DNA from: Pedococcus bigeumensis
GTDB lineage: Bacteria > Actinomycetota > Actinomycetes > Actinomycetales > Dermatophilaceae
NCBI RefSeq assembly: GCF_006438965.1
Contig: NZ_RCZM01000003.1
Span: 310,001-374,000, forward strand
Reading direction: 5' to 3'
DNA: 64,000 nucleotides
A program made the translations under genes and the position numbers. How positions within the stretch are numbered: position 1 is the first letter of the stretch; each line of letters opens with the position of its first letter. The notes below the pieces were generated by a model, which worked only from the letters and a program-made list of their open reading frames with translations, was not told the origin of the DNA and made no database searches. Below, piece after piece: positions 52,764 through 64,000 of the stretch.

Positions 52764-52964
52764 ATGAACACCACGGTCACCAGCAGAAACCGTCGGCACC
52801 ACCCCGACCTCGCCCACCACCACCCGGTCATCCAGAAGGTGCGAGGCCGGTGGATGTGGTCCTGTGACTGCGGCAGCTCGTCCTGCCGCACCGACCTGAC
52901 CCAGCTGAACTGGCACCAGGTCGTCGTCGAGGCACTGCGGCACGCCACCACGATCGCTGCCTGA
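52764..52964 (+). CDS. Small Cys/His-rich hypothetical protein
   Basis: 66 residues from ATG 52764, five bases after a strong GGAGG. Basic and His-rich start (RNRRHHPDLAHHHP), then VRGRWMWSCDCGSSSCRTDLTQLNWHQVVVEALRH. The CDCxxxxC cluster could bind a metal or form disulfides. No known family recognised. It lies alone, between divergent Crp and convergent ATP-grasp genes. Confidence 0.6.
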   Translation: MNTTVTSRNRRHHPDLAHHHPVIQKVRGRWMWSCDCGSSSCRTDLTQLNWHQVVVEALRHATTIAA

Positions 52965-52991
52965 GCTCATGACGCGCTCAGGGCCACCTCC

Positions 52992-54554
52992 TCAGGGGAG
53001 AGATCTGGGGGTGGCGGCGGAGCGGGCCTCGGAGAGGAGGATCCGCTCCGCCCGGTCGTAGCATTCCTGAGCCTTGGCTGCGGTGTCGCCCACGGCGGTC
53101 ATCCCCACCCGACCGGCCTCGGTGACGGAGCTGATCATGTGGAACACGACGCCCGTCTGGCTGGCGGGGTCGAAGTGCAGTCCTGTGCGGGCCACGACGT
53201 CGAACAGGTCGTTGACGCGAAGTCCTCGCAGGCTCGGGTCCTCGAGGTGGTCGGTGGCCACGAGGTGCTTCTCGCGGCCGGCCGGAGTGGTGAACAGCGC
53301 GGTCTGGCTGTCGTACCGACCATTGGTCAGGAACTGCAGGGTCAGGAAGGGATGCGTCGTCCCGCCCTTGCGCAGGTTGACCTCGATGGCGAACGACTCC
53401 CACCGGGCGCCCTTGCGTACCACCACGAAGTCGATCGCGAACCGTCCGAGCACCCCGAGCTCCGCCAGCCGCGCACCCACGGCCCGTGCCTGCTCCGTGA
53501 TGGTGCCGGCATACGCCGGATCGGCGGGGAACGTGCAGCCGAGGTAGGACTGGCCTGTCGGGCCCCCCAGCACCTGGTCGTGGGTGGACAGGACCTCGAC
53601 CTCGCCGAGCGGGGTGACCCGGAGCTGGACGCTCGGACTGAGCACCTCGTCGCCGGTGATCCGCTCCTCGACGATGCCGGCCCGCTCCGCGAACTTGGCG
53701 AAGTACAGGTCATGCGTGACGGCCTTGCCCTCGAGCTCCATGATCCGCACCCGGCCCTCGAGCTCAGAGCGCTCGGCCGCAGACCCCGTAGCCGGGAGCC
53801 CGGCCAGGTCGACGAGGGCGTTGCCCGCACCCGCCACGCCTTCGTTGAGCTTCACCATGGCCTGCTCGACCCCGGGTCTGCGAGCGCGTAGCTCCGCGAG
53901 GGAGTCCACGATCTCGTCGATCGAACGGAGGTCCTCGAAGCCAGCGGGGTAGTCCACCCCCGCCTCGTCGAACAGGCGTCGGCACCCGGTCTTCGTCCCC
54001 AGGGCGAAGTGTCTCGGGTCCGCCCCGTACATGGGGATGCCCAGCTCGAGTGCGAGGTCCCGCTCGATGGTGGTGGTCGTGTAGGGAACCAGGTGCGAGC
54101 GACCTCGGTCCGGGATGAGGTCTGCGATGTCGGCGAGCAGCCGGGGCCGCTCCAACAACTTCTCGGTGAGGGGGCGCGGCGTGAGGTCGCCCACCGACAC
54201 CAGCGACAGCCTGGCGCGGGCATGGCTGGGAATGACCCCCGGCAGGAGGGCGAGGTAGTACTCCACGATCGCCGGGTCGATCGGCCCCGAGGTCACATAG
54301 ACCATGCGCAGGCGAGGTTGCCGCAGGAGGAGCAGCAGGAAGAGGTAGCGCTCCTCCATCGCCTGGTTGATGGCGCCCGCCTTGGCCGTGACGCGGTCCA
54401 GGGACACCGAGGGCACCACCACGACCGACTCACCGGGCTCGTTGAGGCGCATCGACCGCCAGACCGTGGGGAGCCGGCCCTGCAGCCTGTCGTATGCCGC
54501 GTTGCGCTCCTCCTCGTTCAGCTCGGCCAGCGGGCGTGAGACGTCGGTGGCCAT
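52992..54554 (-). CDS. ATP-grasp carboxylate-amine ligase, PGM1 (peptide ligase)-related
   Basis: 520 residues from ATG 54554, overlapping the cyclase stop by one base (TGATG). A pre-ATP-grasp half (about 1-200, with VVVPSVSLDRVTAKAGAINQ) precedes the ATP-grasp half: GTKTGCRRLFDEAGVDYPAG, AMVKLNEGVAGAGNALVDL, then FAIDFVVVRKGARWESFAIEVNLRKGGTTHPF with the metal-binding E-x-N. PGM1 couples amino acids to a carboxylate in pheganomycin synthesis; homologues are widespread without known products. It ends a four-gene signalling operon, which suggests regulated peptide or amide-bond formation. The ligand is unknown. Confidence 0.8.
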   Translation of the reverse strand: MATDVSRPLAELNEEERNAAYDRLQGRLPTVWRSMRLNEPGESVVVVPSVSLDRVTAKAGAINQAMEERYLFLLLLLRQPRLRMVYVTSGPIDPAIVEYYLALLPGVIPSHARARLSLVSVGDLTPRPLTEKLLERPRLLADIADLIPDRGRSHLVPYTTTTIERDLALELGIPMYGADPRHFALGTKTGCRRLFDEAGVDYPAGFEDLRSIDEIVDSLAELRARRPGVEQAMVKLNEGVAGAGNALVDLAGLPATGSAAERSELEGRVRIMELEGKAVTHDLYFAKFAERAGIVEERITGDEVLSPSVQLRVTPLGEVEVLSTHDQVLGGPTGQSYLGCTFPADPAYAGTITEQARAVGARLAELGVLGRFAIDFVVVRKGARWESFAIEVNLRKGGTTHPFLTLQFLTNGRYDSQTALFTTPAGREKHLVATDHLEDPSLRGLRVNDLFDVVARTGLHFDPASQTGVVFHMISSVTEAGRVGMTAVGDTAAKAQECYDRAERILLSEARSAATPRSLP

Positions 54555-55684
54555 CACGGTGCCGTCCGCGCGGCGTCGAGTCCGAGCACGTCGAAGACCT
54601 CGACCGGGCGGGTGATCCCGCGCAGCTCCATGGGTCCGAGTGACCTGGTCACGGCCACCTCGGATGCTCCGGTCACCACGCGTTGGGTCACCAGGATCTG
54701 ACCCGCGGCGGCCATGCCCGACAGCCGGGCGCTGAGGTTGGTCACCGTGCCGATGGCGGCGTAGTCGTACCTCCCCTCGAAGCCGACCCGGCCCAGGGTG
54801 GCGTACCCCTGGGCGATGCCGACGCCGAAGCCGAGCTCGTGACCGCGGCGCTTCCAACCGTCGGCGAGCTCGGCCACCCGGCCGCGCATGGCCACCGCCA
54901 TCCGCACCGCGCGCTCGGGAGCGTCCGGACACGGGATCGGGTCGTTGAAGAAGACGAGGAGACCGTCGCCGGCGAAGTGCTCGAGCGTTCCCTCGAACCG
55001 GAAGACGAGGTCGCCCAGCGCCTCGTGGTACTCGCGCAGGACCGACATGACCTCCTCGGGCTCGGCGGTCTCCGCGAAGCTGGTGAAGCCACGCAGGTCG
55101 CAGTAGACGGCCGTGATCTCGCTGCGGTGGCTCTCGAGGAAGGTGTCGTCCCCGCTCTCCACGACCAGCCCCGCCACTTGCGGAGAGAGGAAGCGGCGGA
55201 GGCGGCCGACCCGCTCGAGCTCGGTGACCTGCGCCGCCACCTTGGCCTCGAGCTCCCTGTTCCAGTCGGCGAGCTCAGCGGCCTGCCGCTCGATGGTGTC
55301 GTGGTACCGCTTCACCCGGACGAGTGAGCGGACCCTCGCCAACAGCTCGGCCTGCTCGAACGGCTTGGTGACGAAGTCGTCCGCGCCCGCCTCGATGGCG
55401 CGCAGCTTCTGCTCCTGGCCACTGGCGGTCACCATCACCACGGGCAGGTAGGAGGTGGCCTCGTTGGCGCGGATCTGCCGGCAGGTCTCGTAGCCGTCGA
55501 TCCCGGGCATCAGGATGTCGAGCAGCACGAGGTCGGGGACCCGGGTCGACAGCCACGTGAGCGCCTCCTCGCCCGAGGTGGCGGTGTGGACGACGAAGCC
55601 GCGCGGGCTGAGGACTGCGTCCATCAGCTTGACGTTCTGGGGCAGGTCGTCCACGACCAGGATCACCGCGTCGTCGGTCCTCAT
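54554..55684 (-). CDS. Receiver-domain class III nucleotide cyclase
   Basis: 376 residues. REC domain (1-120: VVDDLP, LVLLDILMPGIDG with phospho-acceptor Asp, TKPF), a coiled-coil (about 125-165) and a class III cyclase domain (about 185-370). Metal Asps: CDLRGFTSF and FAGDGLLVFF; transition-state Asn and Arg in TVTNLSARL. The Lys that usually selects adenine, just before the second metal motif, is His (LEHFAGDG), though the Asp of YDYAAIG is kept, so ATP specificity is probable but not certain. It overlaps both neighbours (ATGA upstream, TGATG downstream). Confidence 0.9.
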   Translation of the reverse strand: MRTDDAVILVVDDLPQNVKLMDAVLSPRGFVVHTATSGEEALTWLSTRVPDLVLLDILMPGIDGYETCRQIRANEATSYLPVVMVTASGQEQKLRAIEAGADDFVTKPFEQAELLARVRSLVRVKRYHDTIERQAAELADWNRELEAKVAAQVTELERVGRLRRFLSPQVAGLVVESGDDTFLESHRSEITAVYCDLRGFTSFAETAEPEEVMSVLREYHEALGDLVFRFEGTLEHFAGDGLLVFFNDPIPCPDAPERAVRMAVAMRGRVAELADGWKRRGHELGFGVGIAQGYATLGRVGFEGRYDYAAIGTVTNLSARLSGMAAAGQILVTQRVVTGASEVAVTRSLGPMELRGITRPVEVFDVLGLDAARTAP

Positions 55685-56064
55685 CGGGGGCCCTCCGTTC
55701 TGAGGTGCTCGCGCACCTGGTGGGGAAAACGTCGCACGTCGATCGGCTTCTCCAGGTACCCGTCGAACCCGGCCGCCATCGCGCGGGCCCGGTCCTTCGC
55801 CATCGCGAACGCGGTGAGCGCCACAACCGGGATTTCGGAGGTCCGCGCATCGTCGCGGAGGAGCGACAGGGCCGCATGCCCGTCGATCCCGGGCAGCTGG
55901 AGGTCCATCAGGATGAGGTCGGGCGAAGCCACCCGAGCCTTGGCCACCGCCTCCTCACCCGTCATCGCGACGAGAACGGTGAAGCCGGCATACTCCAGCA
56001 CGTCCCTGGCCAGCTTGAGGTTCCGCTCGTTGTCCTCGACGAGGAGGACCACGGAGTTCGTCAT
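55681..56064 (-). CDS. Single-domain response regulator (DivK-like)
   Basis: 127 residues, REC domain only: LLVEDNERNLKLARDVL, phospho-acceptor Asp in LILMDLQLPGIDGH, Thr in ALTAFAM, Lys in LEKPIDV. With no output domain it should pass or store phosphate between the hybrid kinase (56061-58199) and the receiver-cyclase. ATGA overlaps join all three genes. Confidence 0.93.
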   Translation of the reverse strand: MTNSVVLLVEDNERNLKLARDVLEYAGFTVLVAMTGEEAVAKARVASPDLILMDLQLPGIDGHAALSLLRDDARTSEIPVVALTAFAMAKDRARAMAAGFDGYLEKPIDVRRFPHQVREHLRTEGPR

Positions 56065-58199
56065 CCCGCCTCCTTGCCGCGGGCCCTGACCGGCGCCGAC
56101 GTGATCTGGGCCAGCCGCTCGGCCAACAGGCCGAGGTCGACGGTGCTCTTGGACATGACGAAGTCGATGCGACCGTCGAGGAGCGCACGGTCACGGGGGG
56201 TGAGGGTTTTGGCCGTGAGCACCACCACGGGCAGCGAGGCCGTTTGCGGGTCGCTGCGGAGGATGTCGACCACCTCGAAGCCGTCGGTCTCCGGCATGAG
56301 CAGGTCGACCAGGACCACTGACGGATCGTGGGTCCGGATCAGGGTCATGGCGACCGCCGCGGTGGTGCAGGTGTGCACGATCCAACCGGCCGGCTCCAGG
56401 GCGAGGCGCACCAGCTCGAGGGCGAGCGGGTCGTCGTCGACGAAGACGGCCACCTTGCGTGTGGCCCGGTCGACGGGCAGGTCGACGAGGCGGCGCAGCG
56501 CCGCGAGCAGGTCGTCCCGCGCTACCGGCTTGACGAGGTAGTCGGAGGCACCGAGCGCGAAGCCGCGGCCGCGCTCGTGGATGACCGAGACGACCACCAC
56601 GGGGGTGGCCGCCGTGTGCGGGTCGCCCTTGATCGCGCCCAGGACGTCCCAGCCGTCCATCCCGGGCAGCCGGATGTCGAGGATCACCGCGGCCGGGGAC
56701 AGGTCACGGACCGCCGTCAGGCCGTCGGCTCCGTTGGGGACGGTCACGGGGCGCAGCCCAGCAGCCTCGAGGTGCAGCGACATCAGCTCCGCCGAGCTGC
56801 GGTCGTCCTCGACGACAACCACCACCGGACGGTCGTCGGTCTGGGCGGCCCGGCCCGGCAGGCCCACCGCGGCGCCGGCGCTTCGGTCGAGGGGGATCGA
56901 GAAGCCGAAGGTGCTCCCATGCCCGACCTCACTGTTGAGCCACAGCCGACCACCGTGGAGCTCGACGATCCGCTTGGTCAGGGTGAGCCCGAGGCCGGTG
57001 CCCTCGACCTGGCGCGCCGCCCGGCCACCTTGCTGGAAGGAGTCGAAGATCCGCTGCTGGTCCGCGGGGTCGACGCCCATGCCGGTGTCCGACACGGTGA
57101 TCTCCAGGTCGACGGCTCCCCCTCGGGCGCGCACCTCGACCCTGCCGCCGTCGGGCGTGAACTTCACCGCGTTGCTGAGCAGGTTGAGCAGAACCTGCTT
57201 GATCCGGAGCTCGTCGGCTCGCACCACGTCCACCCCGGCCCCCACGTCTCGGCTCAGGATGATGCCGTGGGCCACCGCCCGCTCCCGAACCATCGACAGG
57301 GCGTAGTCGACCGTCTCGGCGACGGCGAACTCGGTGGGGTCGAGCTCCATGTGGCCGGCCTCGACCTTGCTCAGGTCGAGGACGTCGTTGAGCAGGGCGA
57401 GCAGGTGCCGGCCCGAGCTGAGGATGTCGCGCAAGTAGTCCTCCTGCCGCTCGTTGAGGTCGCCGAACATCCGCTCGAGCAGGACCTCCGAGAAGCCGAT
57501 GACCGCGTTCAGCGGGGTGCGGAGCTCGTGCGACATGCTCGCCAGGAACTCCGACTTGTGCTGGCTGGCCTCGGCCAGCTCGGCCCGGCCTGCCTGCAGC
57601 TCCTGCACCAGTCGGACCGAGTTGATGGCCAGGGCCGCCTGTGCGGCGAAGGCCGTCACGATGGTCATCTCGCTCTCCGCGAACGGGCTGACCTGGTTGC
57701 GCCACAGCACCATCGCCCCGACGACCTCGTCGTCGACGATCAGGGGAGCGCCCATGGTCGTCCGGAACCCCGCAACCCGCTGGAGGTCGAGGCGGCCGTA
57801 CTCAGGGTCGGCCACGACGTCCTCGATCTGCTGGGGTCTGCGGTCCAGCCCCACCCTCCCCATCAGGGTGTCCCGGTCCATGGGCAACGGGTGCTCCGCG
57901 ATGTAGGTGATCGCTTCCTCACTGATGCCCACCGCCTTGATCAGCTGGAAGACCCGGTGGTCGTCGAGGAGGCACAGCTGGGCGGCATCCGAGCGACACA
58001 GTCTCCGGGCGCTGTCGACGATCGTGGTGAGGACCATGTCGGGGTCCCCCGCGGAGCGTCCGACCGCCGAGAGCACCTCGTTGACCGCCGCGAGCTGGTT
58101 GCGGGCCTCCTGCAGCTCAGCCGCGAGGTCCGGCGTTCTGGCCGGCGCCCCCGTCTCGGCCGGCCCGGCCCCGGGCGTCGCCCCTGCTGATGTAGTCAT
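56061..58199 (-). CDS. Hybrid sensor histidine kinase with GAF and two receiver domains
   Basis: 712 residues from ATG 58199; the longer upstream frame is antisense to the protease and rejected. Coiled start, GAF domain (about 40-190, with CRSDAAQLCLLDD), HisKA (His near 224, SMSHELRTPLNAVIGFS), HATPase (LLSNAVKFTPDGG, DTGMGVD, GTGLGLTL), REC1 (phospho-acceptor near 506, VILDIRLPGMDGW) and REC2 (near 630, VVLVDLLMPETDGF). No membrane helices, so it senses a cytosolic signal through GAF. It heads the four-gene operon; the 186-base gap to the protease gene must hold its promoter. Confidence 0.93.
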   Translation of the reverse strand: MTTSAGATPGAGPAETGAPARTPDLAAELQEARNQLAAVNEVLSAVGRSAGDPDMVLTTIVDSARRLCRSDAAQLCLLDDHRVFQLIKAVGISEEAITYIAEHPLPMDRDTLMGRVGLDRRPQQIEDVVADPEYGRLDLQRVAGFRTTMGAPLIVDDEVVGAMVLWRNQVSPFAESEMTIVTAFAAQAALAINSVRLVQELQAGRAELAEASQHKSEFLASMSHELRTPLNAVIGFSEVLLERMFGDLNERQEDYLRDILSSGRHLLALLNDVLDLSKVEAGHMELDPTEFAVAETVDYALSMVRERAVAHGIILSRDVGAGVDVVRADELRIKQVLLNLLSNAVKFTPDGGRVEVRARGGAVDLEITVSDTGMGVDPADQQRIFDSFQQGGRAARQVEGTGLGLTLTKRIVELHGGRLWLNSEVGHGSTFGFSIPLDRSAGAAVGLPGRAAQTDDRPVVVVVEDDRSSAELMSLHLEAAGLRPVTVPNGADGLTAVRDLSPAAVILDIRLPGMDGWDVLGAIKGDPHTAATPVVVVSVIHERGRGFALGASDYLVKPVARDDLLAALRRLVDLPVDRATRKVAVFVDDDPLALELVRLALEPAGWIVHTCTTAAVAMTLIRTHDPSVVLVDLLMPETDGFEVVDILRSDPQTASLPVVVLTAKTLTPRDRALLDGRIDFVMSKSTVDLGLLAERLAQITSAPVRARGKEAG

Positions 58200-58385
58200 T
58201 CGCAGCCTCCCTGGACGAGCAGCAGCCAAGCGCTCGCGTCCCCTGCAACGACTTCCTCTTGGCAGTGTCCACCCTCGTCGCAGGCCTGACCACCGGAAAT
58301 CGACAGCCTCCCGAAGGGAGCTGGCCGCTGAACCCCCACGCTTCCCCGGGAGGCGGGTGTCGGCGCCCCGGCGCACTATGGATCC

Positions 58386-59876
58386 ATGACCGGACGACCC
58401 AGCCGAGGCGTGTGCTCGATCGTCCCGCCCTACCTGCTGGACGCCCTCACCGGTCACCCCGACGAGGCGGTCGCGGAGCGCGCCCGACACTCGCTCGAGC
58501 GCGACCACTCGCTGCGCAGCCACCGCTCCGCGCGGGCCCCCCGCACCTCCTCGACCACGGACCATCCGGTCCAGCACCAAGGCGGGCTCGCTGCCCCGCA
58601 CGCCGACGACGGCACCGGCCCGCAGCGCACCATCGCCGACGCCCAGGGGCGTGAGACCACCCCGGCCACGACCGTGCGCACGGAGGGCCAGCCGGCCACC
58701 GGCGATGCCGCCACCGACGAGGCGTACGACGGGTTCGGTCAGACCTGGAGCCTGTACGACGAGGTCTACCGTCGTGACTCCCTCGACGGGCAGGGCCTGC
58801 CCCTGCTCGGCACCGTCCACTACGGCAGTGGCTACGACAACGCCTTCTGGGACGGCACCCAGATGGTCTTCGGCGACGGCGACGGCAAGGTCTTCAACCG
58901 GTTCACCATCGCGGTCGACGTCATCGGGCACGAGCTCACCCACGGCGTCACCGAGCACACCGCCGCGCTGGAGTACCAAGGCCAGTCCGGTGCCCTCAAC
59001 GAGAGCCTCTCCGACGTCTTCGGGTCGCTGGTCAAGCAACGCGCGCTCGGCCAGACCGCGGCCGAGGCCGACTGGCTGATCGGTGCGGGCCTGTTCACGG
59101 CCCAGGTCAAGGGGGTCGCGCTGCGGTCGATGAAGGCGCCCGGCACGGCCTACGACGACCCCACCCTCGGCAAGGACCCGCAGCCCGCGACGATGGCCGG
59201 CTACGTCGAGACCACCGACGACAACGGCGGCGTGCACCTCAACTCGGGCATCCCCAACCACGCCTTCTACCTCGCCGCGACGACGATCGGCGGCAACGCG
59301 TGGGAGGGCGCCGGACAGGTCTGGTTCGACGTGCTCACGGGTGGCCAGCTCGCGGCCACGGCCGACTTCGCGGCCTTCGCGCGGCTCACGGTCGCTGCTG
59401 CCGAGGGCAGGTATGCCGCGGGCTCACCCCAGGTGAGCGCCGTCCAGACAGCCTGGGAGCAGGTCGGCGTGCTCGACACCGCTGGCTCTGGGGGCGAGAG
59501 CCGGGCTTCGAGCACCGGCTCGGGTGGCGACCGCTTCGCTGACCTCGACGACCCTGACGAGCCCGGAAGCGCTGGCGGCGGTGCGCCGCGGGCTGGGACC
59601 CAGGTCCAGGTCCGCCGGACGGGTGGTCTGGCAGGGCTGCGCAGGGCCCGGACCGTCGCCCTGGACGACCTGCCGGACGAGGACGCGCAGGGCTGGCGCC
59701 AGCTGCTGGCCGGCCACGGCCTGCAGCAGCTGGCGGCCACACCCTCGTCGCGCCCCATCCCCGACGCGTTCACCTACCACGTGGCCTGCCCGCCCGAAGG
59801 TGAGGAGGTCACGCTGCCCGAACACGGCATACCCGAACCGGTGCGTGACCTGCTCCAGCGCACCCTCGGCGACTGA
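58386..59876 (+). CDS. M4 (protealysin-type) metalloprotease fused to emfourin-like inhibitor domain
   Basis: 496 residues. A short propeptide with the CSIVPPYLL signature of protealysins (10-18) and no signal peptide. Thermolysin-type zinc site: HELTH at 182-186, Glu in ALNESLSDVFGS (near 206), and the second catalytic His in GGVHLNSGIPNHAFY (284). After residue about 365 comes a Ser/Gly/Asp linker, then 405-496 (QVRRTGGLAGLRRARTVALDD, later PDAFTYHVA and a C-terminal LxxLLxRTL) resembling emfourin, the protein inhibitor normally encoded next to protealysin. Fusion suggests a self-inhibited enzyme released by cutting the linker. One ATA codon and two 8-mer motif copies lie in it. Confidence 0.85.
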   Translation: MTGRPSRGVCSIVPPYLLDALTGHPDEAVAERARHSLERDHSLRSHRSARAPRTSSTTDHPVQHQGGLAAPHADDGTGPQRTIADAQGRETTPATTVRTEGQPATGDAATDEAYDGFGQTWSLYDEVYRRDSLDGQGLPLLGTVHYGSGYDNAFWDGTQMVFGDGDGKVFNRFTIAVDVIGHELTHGVTEHTAALEYQGQSGALNESLSDVFGSLVKQRALGQTAAEADWLIGAGLFTAQVKGVALRSMKAPGTAYDDPTLGKDPQPATMAGYVETTDDNGGVHLNSGIPNHAFYLAATTIGGNAWEGAGQVWFDVLTGGQLAATADFAAFARLTVAAAEGRYAAGSPQVSAVQTAWEQVGVLDTAGSGGESRASSTGSGGDRFADLDDPDEPGSAGGGAPRAGTQVQVRRTGGLAGLRRARTVALDDLPDEDAQGWRQLLAGHGLQQLAATPSSRPIPDAFTYHVACPPEGEEVTLPEHGIPEPVRDLLQRTLGD

Positions 59877-59932
59877 GCGGGAGCCCGTCGCCCGGGCAGC
59901 TGTCCCGGCCGGTCGGAAACGCGAGAATCGGG

Positions 59933-59981
59933 CGCTCAGGGGGTGGGCGACGTATCCCCACCCGTGAGCGGGCACTTTTTT
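59933..59981 (+). terminator. Intrinsic terminator with U-tract after the M4 protease
   Basis: CGCTCA (59933-59938) pairs with TGAGCG (59965-59970); inside, GGGTGGG (59941-59947) pairs with CCCACCC (59957-59963). Six Ts follow at 59976-59981. It is the only classic hairpin-plus-U terminator I found in the window and separates the accessory block from gyrB. Confidence 0.8.
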
Positions 59982-60054
59982 GTCTCAAATCCACGTTCCC
60001 GGGCCTCCTGACGCGAGATCTGACACCGGTGACAGGTAGACTCATGGGTGAATT

Positions 60055-60086
60055 CGCGACCAGCTGGTCAACCAGTCCTGGTCGCG
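60055..60086 (+). other. Inverted repeat in the gyrB leader
   Basis: CGCGACCAG (60055-60063) pairs with CTGGTCGCG (60078-60086), and the loop contains a second inverted pair, CTGGT/ACCAG. A possible -10 (TAGACT, 60037-60042) would place it at the very 5' end of the gyrB mRNA. It may stabilise the mRNA or be a protein site. No -35 partner was found for that box. The remaining spacer 59982-60157 shows nothing else. Confidence 0.45.
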
Positions 60087-60094
60087 TGCCATGA

Positions 60095-62326
<2,232 letters not shown>

Positions 62327-62331
62327 GGCCC

Positions 62332-62378
62332 GTATGCCGGGTGGCCAGGTTCCACGTGAAACCAGCCACCCGGCATAC
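62332..62378. repeat. 47-bp palindrome between gyrB and gyrA: motif arms around a parS-like core
   Basis: Arms GTATGCCGGGTGGC (62332-62345) and its exact complement (62365-62378) flank a 19-base centre that is itself nearly palindromic: GGTTCCACGTGAAACC (62348-62363), 13 of 16 bases of the parS consensus. Both arms carry the window-wide 8-mer. It lies five bases after the gyrB stop. It could be a terminator or attenuator, a weak ParB site, or both. Confidence 0.75.
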
Positions 62379-62448
62379 CCACTGCATGTGAAATGGCACG
62401 GCTGTTGACTGGCAGGCTGTTGAATAGCTTTGACGGACAAGGGAATTC

Positions 62449-64000
<1,552 letters not shown>

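Noticed and set aside
58374-58379. CACTAT six bases before the protease ATG as a leaderless -10 box
   Set aside because: The first base breaks the TANNNT pattern and no -35 is visible, so it is too weak to list.
56061-59261. Extended upstream reading of the hybrid kinase across the protease gene
   Set aside because: The upstream part is antisense to an M4 protease with a complete zinc site; ATG 58199 gives a normal kinase start.

Overview
The window is about 64 kb of a high-GC Actinomycetota chromosome. It contains the replication origin and runs out into both arms. Gene order from the CCA-adding enzyme to gyrA (cca, Nudix, DUF6049, murJ, pseudokinase, sigM, anti-sigma, trxB, trxA, cwlM, parB, parA, rsmG, khpB, yidC, yidD, rnpA, rpmH, dnaA, dnaN, gnd, recF, dciA, gyrB, gyrA) matches the origin region of Mycobacterium and relatives. 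The short actinobacterial gnd between dnaN and recF, the separate murJ and pseudokinase genes and the overall protein style suggest a Micrococcales member, perhaps Intrasporangiaceae. That family placement is inference. No tRNA, rRNA, insertion sequence or CRISPR array was seen.

Positions 1-23.9 kb hold one minus-strand gene island related to type VII secretion. It starts at a promoter near 23.8 kb and reads: LpqN-like protein, PP2C phosphatase, FHA/zinc-ribbon protein, Ser/Thr kinase, FHA-like protein, a 2116-residue secreted Ig/Fn3 protein, MoxR ATPase, DUF58 protein, a transglutaminase-like membrane protein without its catalytic Cys, and a 1496-residue EssC/EccC-type ATPase with an N-terminal FHA domain. 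Then, behind a second promoter of the same architecture, come two WXG100 proteins, a WXG100-headed Asp-rich effector-like protein and a second, partial LpqN-like protein. Most genes overlap by four bases. EccB, EccD, EccE and MycP are not in the window. The kinase, phosphatase and FHA proteins form an obvious phospho-switch for the ATPase module; the function of the whole is not described to my knowledge.

Positions 24-37 kb carry tRNA 3'-end repair, lipid II flipping with its pseudokinase partner, a SigM/anti-sigma pair, thioredoxin reductase/thioredoxin behind a SigH/SigR-type promoter, and CwlM. Positions 37.4-43.5 kb (minus strand) carry chromosome partitioning (parB, parA, four parS sites), ribosome methylation, membrane protein insertion and RNase P/L34. 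The dnaA-dnaN gap (45.5-46.2 kb) is oriC, with two perfect and several near-perfect DnaA boxes.

Between dciA and gyrB the conserved order is broken by about 9.5 kb of accessory genes: thioesterase, zinc alcohol dehydrogenase, Crp-type regulator, a small Cys protein, a four-gene operon (hybrid histidine kinase, receiver, receiver-cyclase, ATP-grasp peptide-ligase-like protein) and an M4 protease that appears fused to an emfourin-type inhibitor.

Across the whole window the non-palindromic 8-mer GTATGCCG/CGGCATAC occurs 39 times by eye. It sits in both orientations, in genes and spacers, often forces rare codons, and twice forms inverted repeats in spacers. It behaves like a DNA-uptake-sequence-type genomic signature and is the observation I would check first.
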